A stretch of DNA of 43,879 bases. It comes from Methylococcales bacterium. GTDB taxonomy: Bacteria > Pseudomonadota > Gammaproteobacteria > Methylococcales > Methylomonadaceae. Shown here in pieces: positions 36,560 to 43,879 of this stretch. Position 1 is the first letter of the stretch, and each line of letters opens with the position of its first letter. Position numbers and translations under genes: made by a program. Location of the stretch: contig JAQTOT010000002.1 in the NCBI GenBank assembly GCA_028713145.1, positions 1 to 43,879 of the forward strand. Reading direction: 5' to 3'. The notes beneath the pieces were generated by a model, which worked only from the letters and a program-made list of their open reading frames with translations, was not told where the DNA came from and searched no databases.

Positions 36560-37816
36560 TTAACGTTTCATTGAATCGAAAAATTCGCCATTCGTTTTAA
36601 AGTCTTTGAGTTTGCCAATTAAAAATTCTGATGCTGCTGTTTCGTCCATTGGCTGCAAAATTTTTCGCAAAATCCACGTTTTTTGTAACGTTTCTGCATC
36701 GACCAAATACTCTTCACGGCGCGTACCTGAACGGCTGATGTTAATGGCTGGATAAACGCGCTTTTCAGCAATTTTGCGGTCTAAATGCAATTCCATGTTA
36801 CCCGTGCCTTTGAATTCTTCAAAAATCACGTCGTCCATTTTTGAACCCGTATCAACCAACGCTGTTGCAATAATGGTTAAACTGCCGCCTTCTTCGATAT
36901 TTCGCGCTGCACCAAAAAAACGTTTTGGTTTTTCAAGCGCATTCGCATCAACACCACCCGTTAAAATTTTGCCAGAAGATGGCACAACGGTGTTGTAAGC
37001 GCGTGCTAAACGAGTAATCGAATCGAGTAAAATCACTACGTCATGTTTGTGTTCAACAAGGCGGCGCGCTTTTTCGATTACCATTTCAGCAACTTGAACA
37101 TGGCGCGTTGCTGGTTCATCAAAGGTACTTGAAATGACTTCGCCTTTTACACAACGTTCCATTTCAGTCACTTCTTCAGGGCGTTCGTCAATCAGTAAAA
37201 CAATCAAATAACATTCAGGATTTCGCTCTGCAATTGCTTGGGCGAGACTTTGTAAAATCATGGTTTTACCAGCTTTTGGCGGCGATACAATCAAACCACG
37301 TTGCCCTTTACCAATCGGCGCAATCAAATCAATAATTCGACCCGTTAAATCTTCCGTTGTGCCATTACCTTGTTCTAAAACAAAGCGTTCATGGGCAAAT
37401 AGCGGCGTTAAATTCGAGAAAGTAATTTTGTTTTTGGTATTTTCAGGCGGTTCAAAATTGATTTGATCAACTTTGAGCATCGCAAAATAACGTTCGTTAT
37501 CTTTTGGTGGGCGAATTTTCCCCGTAATGGTATCGCCTGTTTTCAGTGAAAAACGGCGAATTTGGCTTGGTGAAACATAAATATCGTCAGGCCCAGCAAG
37601 GTAAGAACAACCTGGTGTGCGAAGGAAACCAAAACCATCAGCCAAAATTTCAAGTACACCGTCGCCAGAAATATCATCGCCAGCTTTGGCTTGTTTTTTC
37701 AAAATGGCAAAAATTAAATCTTGTTTGCGTGAACGCGCCACGTTTTCAAGACCTAATGACTCGGCAATGGCAATAACTTCACTGATTTGTTTTTGTTTTA
37801 ACTCGGTAAGATTCAT
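36560..37816 (-). CDS. rho: Transcription termination factor Rho
   Basis: [88 protein letters not shown]. Confidence 0.98.
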   Translation of the reverse strand: MNLTELKQKQISEVIAIAESLGLENVARSRKQDLIFAILKKQAKAGDDISGDGVLEILADGFGFLRTPGCSYLAGPDDIYVSPSQIRRFSLKTGDTITGKIRPPKDNERYFAMLKVDQINFEPPENTKNKITFSNLTPLFAHERFVLEQGNGTTEDLTGRIIDLIAPIGKGQRGLIVSPPKAGKTMILQSLAQAIAERNPECYLIVLLIDERPEEVTEMERCVKGEVISSTFDEPATRHVQVAEMVIEKARRLVEHKHDVVILLDSITRLARAYNTVVPSSGKILTGGVDANALEKPKRFFGAARNIEEGGSLTIIATALVDTGSKMDDVIFEEFKGTGNMELHLDRKIAEKRVYPAINISRSGTRREEYLVDAETLQKTWILRKILQPMDETAASEFLIGKLKDFKTNGEFFDSMKR

Positions 37817-37991
37817 AAAAGACAGCTCAAAAGAAAAGAAAGCGTTAAGAATTAACTCAAAACGATTGGAATGGAAAAATTTAAGGGGTATTCGTTTTTT
37901 TGGAATGGAATGTATTTGAAGTACGTCACGGTCGCAACGTGACGCAAAGTATAGCCTAAGTGAGTTATATCGTCCAACTCAAAACAAACGT

Positions 37992-38789
37992 TTATTTCAA
38001 TGTCGCTTTGTGACCTTGTGATAAGCGTAAAATGCCGCGCAAAATGTCTACTTCTTTGCTGCGTAATTCCGCTCGATTGTAAAGACGGCGCAAACGACGC
38101 ATCAGCGATTTTTCTTTATCAAGGCGCATAAAATCAATATCGACAAGCGTTTCAGCCAAATGGTTATAAAACAATTCCATTTGCTCATTTGTCGCTAATT
38201 CTTGTTCATCTTCGTCACCGACCATTTTTCGTGCAATATCGCCCTGTTGTGCGGCAGTGAATAATTCGTAAGCCACAACTTGAACGGCGGCGGCAATGTT
38301 GAGCGAACTGTAATCAGGATTACAAGGAATATGCAGCAAATAGCGGCACAAATCGAGTTCTTCGTTTTTTAATCCCGAATTTTCACGCCCAAAAACGATA
38401 GCAATTTTTTCATGTGCAGATTCTGAAATGATTTTTTCGGCGCATTCTCGTGGTGTTACTTCAGTCCAGCTAATGGTTCGACTTCGCGCACTGGCACCAA
38501 TCACAAGCGTGCAATCGGCAATCGCTTCGGGCAAGGTGTCAAAAATTTGCGCCCTCGCCAAAATATCATCCGCTCCTGCGGCTCTTGCAGTCGCATCGGC
38601 ATGAGGAAAAAGTTTGGGAGAAACTAAACACAAGTTAGTCATCATCATGTTTTTCATCGCTCGCGCGACGGCACCGATGTTTCCAGAATGCGACGTTTCA
38701 ACTAATACGATTTTAATGTTTGAGAGCAAAGCGGCTATTCCATTTGGCAAAATTAAAGTGTTAAGTTTAGCAAAAATTTTATTTATCAC
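37992..38789 (-). CDS. trmJ: tRNA (cytidine/uridine-2'-O-)-methyltransferase TrmJ
   Basis: IKIVLVETSHSGNIGAVARAMKNMMMTNLCLVSPK, IVFGRENSGLKNEELDLC, IPCNPDYSSLNIAAAVQVVAYEL; N-terminal 20 aa may be upstream of the true start. Confidence 0.92.
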   Translation of the reverse strand: MINKIFAKLNTLILPNGIAALLSNIKIVLVETSHSGNIGAVARAMKNMMMTNLCLVSPKLFPHADATARAAGADDILARAQIFDTLPEAIADCTLVIGASARSRTISWTEVTPRECAEKIISESAHEKIAIVFGRENSGLKNEELDLCRYLLHIPCNPDYSSLNIAAAVQVVAYELFTAAQQGDIARKMVGDEDEQELATNEQMELFYNHLAETLVDIDFMRLDKEKSLMRRLRRLYNRAELRSKEVDILRGILRLSQGHKATLK

Positions 38790-38913
38790 GCGGCAAATGA
38801 AAATTTATTCTTATCAATTTTTTCCAAGAAACGTAGCTGTCACTATAGTTACACATATTTTGGTGCGATAATGCGCCTTGAACTTTTCCCTTTTCACCCA
38901 ATAGGATTACTTT

Positions 38914-41586
38914 ATGAGTAGCACTTTTTTTTCAGATATTACGGGTCAAACAGATGTTGATCCTGCCGAAACCCAAGAATGGATTGAGGCATTGCAATCT
39001 GTTTTGGAAAATGAAGGCAGTGAACGCGCCCATTTTTTGATTGAACGTTTAGTTTCAGTTACTCGCCACGCAGGTTTTGATATTCCTTTCAGCGCGAATA
39101 CGGCTTATCTCAATACCATCCCTGTTGAACGCCAAGCACAATTCCCTGGTGATGCCACGCTTGAACATCGTATCCGTTCGTATGTGCGTTGGAATGCGAT
39201 GATGATGGTTTTACGCGCCAATAAAGATACAAACGTGGGCGGACACATTGCGAGTTTCGCGTCAGCGGCGACGTTATATGACGTAGGTTATAACCATTTT
39301 TGGCACGCACCTTCTGAAAAACACGGCGGCGATTTAATTTATACCCAAGGTCATTCTTCACCTGGTGAATATGCGCGCGCATTTTTGCTCGGACGTTTCA
39401 CGCATGAACAAATGGATAATTTCCGTCAAGAAGTCGGTGGCAACGGTTTGTCATCGTATCCACATCCTTGGCTCATGCCTGAATTTTGGCAATTCCCAAC
39501 GGTTTCTATGGGGTTAGGGCCAATTTGTGCGATTTATCAAGCACGTTTTATGCGTTATTTGCGTGACCGTGGTTTAACGAATACCGATGGACGCAAAGTG
39601 TGGGCGTTCTTAGGCGACGGTGAAACTGACGAACCTGAATCACTCGGCGCAATCGGTATGGCGGGACGTGAAAATTTAGACAATTTGATTTTCGTGGTGA
39701 ATTGCAACTTGCAACGTCTTGATGGTCCTGTTCGCGGTAACGGTAAAATCATTCAAGAACTCGAAAGTGAATTCCGTGGCGCGGGTTGGAATGTGATTAA
39801 ACTCGTTTGGGGCAATCGTTGGGACAGTTTGTTAGCACGAGATAAAGACGGCATTTTAGCGGCGCGAATGATGGAATGTGTTGATGGTGATTTCCAAACG
39901 TTCAAAGCGAAAGATGGCGCGTATGTGCGCGAACATTTCTTTAACACACCAGAACTCAAAGCGATGGTTGCGGATTGGTCAGATAGAGATATTTGGCAAC
40001 TCAATCGTGGTGGTCATGATCCCTCGAAAATTTTCTCAGCCTTCCAAGCGGCGGTAAATCACAAAGGTCAACCGACAGTCATTTTAGCTAAAACCATTAA
40101 AGGTTATGGCATGGGGTCATCGGGTGAAGCGCAAAATACCTCGCATCAACAGAAAAAAATGAGTGAAGTGGATATAAAACATATCCGTGATTTATATCAA
40201 TTGCCTGTCACCGACGAACAATTACACGATTTGCCCTACATCACCTTTGAAGAAGGTTCAAAAGAGTTGACGTATATGCGTGAACGTCGCGCTGCGTTGG
40301 GTGGTTATTTGCCTGCACGTCGCATGAAATCTAAATCTTTAACTGTTCCAACATTAAACGATTTCAAAGCCTTACTTGAAGCCAATGACAAAGAAGCCTC
40401 AACCACAATGGCGTTTGTGCGTTTGCTTAACATTTTGGTGAAAGACAAAGCGATTGGCAAACGAGTTGTGCCAATTGTGCCAGATGAATCGCGTACTTTC
40501 GGGATGGAAGGGATGTTCCGTCAATTGGGGATTTGGTCACAAGTTGGGCAACTTTACACGCCACAAGATGCTGATCAATTGATGTTCTACAAAGAAGATA
40601 AACACGGTCAAGTTCTGCAAGAAGGTATCAACGAAGCAGGCGGTTTAGCAGATTGGATTGCGGCGGGTACAGCGTATTCAACCAGCAACACGCCAATGAT
40701 TCCGTTCTATATTTTCTACTCCATGTTCGGTTTCCAACGGGTTGCCGATTTAATTTGGGCAGCCGCTGACCAACGTACTCGTGGTTTCTTATTAGGTGGC
40801 ACCGCAGGTCGCACGACTTTAAACGGCGAAGGTTTGCAACACGAAGACGGTCATAGTCATTTAATGGCGGCAACTGTTCCGAATTGTATTTCTTACGATC
40901 CCACTTACGCTTACGAAGTTGCCGTCATTATTCAAGACGGTTTGCGTCGAATGTACGCCGAGCAAGAAGACGTTTTCTATTACTTAACCGTAATGAACGA
41001 CAACTACACGCATCCAGCCATGCCAGAAGGCATTGAGCAAGACATTTTGAAAGGGATGTATTGCTTCAAACAAGGCGACCAAAATGCAAAATTGAAAGTG
41101 AACTTATTAGGTTCAGGTGCAATTTTCCGTGAAGCAGTTTTTGCGGCTGAATTGTTGAAAAATGATTGGGGCGTAGAAGCAGACTTGTGGAGTTGCCCAA
41201 GTTTCACCGAGTTGGCGCGTGATGCTCAAAGCTGTGAACGTTGGAATCGCTTGCATCCAACTGAAACACCAAAACAATCACACGTTAGCAAATTGCTACC
41301 AAACGCAAATGTGCCAGTGATTGCCGCAACCGATTACATTCGCGCTTTCGCCGAACAAATTCGCAGTGAAATCAAAGCCCCTTACACCGTTTTAGGTACA
41401 GACGGTTTTGGACGTTCTGACACACGCGAACATTTACGCCGTTTCTTTGAAGTTGACCGTTTCCACATCACTGTTGCTGCGCTGAAAAGTTTGGCAGATA
41501 ACGGACAATTTGAACTTGGCAAAGTCGAAGTAGCAATTGCGAAATACGGCATCGATGCAAACGTCAAAGCCCCTTGGTTGAAATAA
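38914..41586 (+). CDS. aceE: Pyruvate dehydrogenase E1 component (homodimeric)
   Basis: GHIASFASAATLYDVGYNHFW, GDGETDEPESLGAI, NCNLQRLDGPVRGN, KTIKGYGMG, PDESRTFGMEGMFRQLGIW, TVLGTDGFGRSDTREHLR. Confidence 0.98.
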   Translation: MSSTFFSDITGQTDVDPAETQEWIEALQSVLENEGSERAHFLIERLVSVTRHAGFDIPFSANTAYLNTIPVERQAQFPGDATLEHRIRSYVRWNAMMMVLRANKDTNVGGHIASFASAATLYDVGYNHFWHAPSEKHGGDLIYTQGHSSPGEYARAFLLGRFTHEQMDNFRQEVGGNGLSSYPHPWLMPEFWQFPTVSMGLGPICAIYQARFMRYLRDRGLTNTDGRKVWAFLGDGETDEPESLGAIGMAGRENLDNLIFVVNCNLQRLDGPVRGNGKIIQELESEFRGAGWNVIKLVWGNRWDSLLARDKDGILAARMMECVDGDFQTFKAKDGAYVREHFFNTPELKAMVADWSDRDIWQLNRGGHDPSKIFSAFQAAVNHKGQPTVILAKTIKGYGMGSSGEAQNTSHQQKKMSEVDIKHIRDLYQLPVTDEQLHDLPYITFEEGSKELTYMRERRAALGGYLPARRMKSKSLTVPTLNDFKALLEANDKEASTTMAFVRLLNILVKDKAIGKRVVPIVPDESRTFGMEGMFRQLGIWSQVGQLYTPQDADQLMFYKEDKHGQVLQEGINEAGGLADWIAAGTAYSTSNTPMIPFYIFYSMFGFQRVADLIWAAADQRTRGFLLGGTAGRTTLNGEGLQHEDGHSHLMAATVPNCISYDPTYAYEVAVIIQDGLRRMYAEQEDVFYYLTVMNDNYTHPAMPEGIEQDILKGMYCFKQGDQNAKLKVNLLGSGAIFREAVFAAELLKNDWGVEADLWSCPSFTELARDAQSCERWNRLHPTETPKQSHVSKLLPNANVPVIAATDYIRAFAEQIRSEIKAPYTVLGTDGFGRSDTREHLRRFFEVDRFHITVAALKSLADNGQFELGKVEVAIAKYGIDANVKAPWLK

Positions 41587-41596
41587 GGAAGGAACC

Positions 41597-42883
41597 ATGA
41601 GTACAACATTTGAAATTAAAGTCCCAGACATCGGTAATGTGCATGATGTTGACGTGGTGGCGGTTGAAGTCCAAACGGGTGATGTGATTGAAGTCGATCA
41701 AACGCTGATTACGCTTGAAACCGATAAAGCGAGTATGGACGTGCCAGCGTCGGTTGCTGGTACGGTTCAACAAGTGCATTTAAAAGTCGGCGATAAAGTG
41801 AACGAAGGTTCGTTGATTGTCACCGTTTTAGTAAGCGATGAAGCGGCTGCTCCTGCACCAGCCGCTGAATCAACGCCAGCCCCTGCGCCAGTTGAAGAAG
41901 TGAAAGCCGTTGAAGTTGTTGCACCAAAACCTGCTGCTCCTGAAATCCCCCCCGCCCCCCTTTCCAAGGGGGGAGAAGCCAAAGGGAAAGCCCACGCTTC
42001 ACCAGCCGTGCGTTTATTTGCGCGTGAATTGGGTGTTGATATTTCGCAAATTTCGCAAGGCAATGGTCGCAAAGGTCGCATTTTAAAAGACGACGTGAAA
42101 GCGTATGTCAAAAAAGCATTGACCGAAGGCATCACCGTCACAGGTGGCGCAGCGTTGCCAAAAATCGCCGTGCCTGATTTCACAGCATTTGGTGAAATCG
42201 AAGTCCAACCACTCAGCAAAATTAACAAACTCACAGGTCAGCACATGACTAGCGTTTGGCTCAATTTGCCGATGGTGACATATCACGATGAAGCCGATAT
42301 TACCGACATGGAAGCGTTTCGCGTGGCGTTGAATTCTGAGAAAAACAACACGGTGAAATACACGGGCTTGCTTTTCATCATGAAAGCGTTAGCCGCCGCG
42401 ATGCAACAATTTCCACGTTTCAATTCGTCGCTTTCCAGTGATGGGCAAAGTTTGATTTTCAAAAAATATCTCAATATCGGTATCGCTGTTGATACGCCGA
42501 ATGGTTTGGTTGTGCCTGTGGTGCGTGATGTGCCAAGCAAATCGATTAAACAACTCGCGCTGGAAATCAGCGAAAAAAGTGAAAAAGCTCGCGCTGGAAA
42601 ACTCACTGCCGCTGATATGCAGGGCGGTTGCATGAGTATTTCGAGTTTGGGTGGTATCGGAGGCAAAGCCTTTACGCCGATTGTGAATGCGCCAGAAGTG
42701 GCGATTTTGGGCGTGACAAAATCATCGATGCAACCTGTTTGGAACGGCAAAGAATTTGAACCACGTTTGATGTTGCCGCTCGATTTAACGTATGACCATC
42801 GCGTGATTGATGGCGCAGAAGGCGCACGGTTTATGGAAGCGTTGAAATACTATTTAGGCGACGTGCGTCGTTTGCTCGTTTAA
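41597..42883 (+). CDS. aceF: Dihydrolipoyllysine acetyltransferase (PDH E2), single lipoyl domain
   Basis: Lipoyl motif LETDKASMDVPAS, PAPAP-rich linker, peripheral subunit-binding domain ASPAVRLFARELGVDI, catalytic DHRVIDGAEGARFM. Confidence 0.96.
   Translation: MSTTFEIKVPDIGNVHDVDVVAVEVQTGDVIEVDQTLITLETDKASMDVPASVAGTVQQVHLKVGDKVNEGSLIVTVLVSDEAAAPAPAAESTPAPAPVEEVKAVEVVAPKPAAPEIPPAPLSKGGEAKGKAHASPAVRLFARELGVDISQISQGNGRKGRILKDDVKAYVKKALTEGITVTGGAALPKIAVPDFTAFGEIEVQPLSKINKLTGQHMTSVWLNLPMVTYHDEADITDMEAFRVALNSEKNNTVKYTGLLFIMKALAAAMQQFPRFNSSLSSDGQSLIFKKYLNIGIAVDTPNGLVVPVVRDVPSKSIKQLALEISEKSEKARAGKLTAADMQGGCMSISSLGGIGGKAFTPIVNAPEVAILGVTKSSMQPVWNGKEFEPRLMLPLDLTYDHRVIDGAEGARFMEALKYYLGDVRRLLV
41945..41974 (+). 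repeat. GC-rich palindromic repeat-like element in frame within aceF
   Basis: ATCCCCCCCGCCCCCCTTTCCAAGGGGGGA; arms CCCCCCTT/AAGGGGGG around TCC; translated IPPAPLSKGG. Confidence 0.65.
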
Positions 42884-42893
42884 GGAGAGAATC

Positions 42894-43879
42894 ATGAGCG
42901 AAAATTTACAAACAGAAGTTCTCGTTTTAGGCGGTGGCCCTGGTGGTTATACGGCGGCGTTTCGTGCGGCGGATTTAGGCAAAAGCGTTGTGCTAGTTGA
43001 ACGTTACGGCGTGTTAGGCGGCGTATGTTTAAACGTTGGTTGTATTCCGTCAAAAGCACTTTTGCATTTGGCGCATACGATTCACGAAGCCGAAGAATCT
43101 GAAAACTTCGGCGTGACATTCGCAAAGCCTGAACTCGACATCGATAAAATCCGTGCGTGGCGCATGAGCGTTACCAAAGGGCTGAATGATGGTTTAGGCG
43201 CATTGGCAAAACAACGTAAAGTCACTGTGATTCAAGGCGTGGGCAGTTTTACAGATGCAAATACGCTCGTTGTTGGTGACACGACCGTGACCTTTGAAAA
43301 CGCAATTATTGCCGCAGGTTCGCAAGCCACTGAAATTCCTGTTTTCCCTAACGATGACCCACGCCTTTGGGATTCGAGCGATGCGCTTGCATTGCCGTTT
43401 ATTCCGAAAAAGCTGTTGATTGTTGGCGGCGGAATTATTGGGCTTGAAATGGCGACCGTTTATCACGCGCTCGGCTCTGAAATTCACGTTGTGGAATTGA
43501 TGGAGCAAATTATTCCAGGTTGCGATAAAGATTTGATTACGCCGCTGTTCCGCAAAATCAAAAAACAATACAAAAACATCTGGCTCGAAACCAAAGTCAG
43601 CGCGATTGAAGCGCAAGATGATGGTTTGAAAGTGTCGTTTGAAGGCAAAGGTGCGCCTGAATCCGAAATTTTCGACGCGGTTTTAGTCGCCGTTGGACGT
43701 AGACCAAATGGCAAAAAAATCGGGGCTGAAAACGCAGGCGTAGCTGTTGATGATTACGGTTTTATTGCCGTTGATAAACAACAACGCACCAACGTGCCAC
43801 ATATTTTTGCGATTGGCGATATTGTCGGGCAACCGATGCTCGCGCATAAAGCGGTACACGAAGGCAAAGTTGCCGCCGA
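42894..43879 (+). CDS. lpd: Dihydrolipoyl dehydrogenase (E3), truncated by window end
   Basis: ATG after GGAGAG; MSENLQTEVLVLGGGPGGYTAAFRAADLGKSVVLVERYGVLGGVCLNVGCIPSKALLH; open to the window edge. Confidence 0.95.
   Translation, partial: MSENLQTEVLVLGGGPGGYTAAFRAADLGKSVVLVERYGVLGGVCLNVGCIPSKALLHLAHTIHEAEESENFGVTFAKPELDIDKIRAWRMSVTKGLNDGLGALAKQRKVTVIQGVGSFTDANTLVVGDTTVTFENAIIAAGSQATEIPVFPNDDPRLWDSSDALALPFIPKKLLIVGGGIIGLEMATVYHALGSEIHVVELMEQIIPGCDKDLITPLFRKIKKQYKNIWLETKVSAIEAQDDGLKVSFEGKGAPESEIFDAVLVAVGRRPNGKKIGAENAGVAVDDYGFIAVDKQQRTNVPHIFAIGDIVGQPMLAHKAVHEGKVAA

Noticed and set aside
41767-42750. Two 155-aa minus-strand ORFs inside aceF
   Set aside because: Antisense shadows of a confident aceF coding sequence.
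1-43879. tRNA/rRNA genes, CRISPR arrays, phage or transposase genes
   Set aside because: None was recognised by eye in the intergenic gaps; tRNAscan-SE, Infernal and ISfinder searches would be needed for a firm negative.

Overview
Window of about 44 kb from an AT-rich gammaproteobacterial chromosome. The gene content is compatible with Methylococcales or a relative, but that taxonomy is inference. Most of it is densely packed housekeeping DNA: radA, lpxK, a voltage-sensor K+ channel with RCK domain, rluB, a baeSR-like two-component system, prmB, a glcD-like oxidase, yceD-rpmF-plsX-fabH, ccmH-ccmI, a zur-TonB receptor pair, rlpA, dacA-dat-ybeD-rnc-era, rho, trmJ and aceE-aceF-lpd (lpd truncated at the window end). 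No tRNA, rRNA, CRISPR array, transposase or phage module was seen. The most unusual locus is a 2235-aa Cys-free, RTX-type protein (15851-22558). It has an N-terminal octapeptide-repeat region of roughly 430 aa, two short RTX blocks, and a long array of Trp-anchored modules of about 57-65 aa. A perfect CRP-type palindrome lies upstream, and no type I exporter is in the window. Other points of interest: a GC-rich palindromic element in frame inside the aceF linker (PPAPLSKGG); a near-consensus Zur box before zur-TonB receptor; an accessory islet (orphan ORF plus antitoxin/YoeB toxin) between fabH and ccmH; and four convergent gene junctions that overlap or nearly touch. All calls come from reading the sequence and translations; no database search was run.
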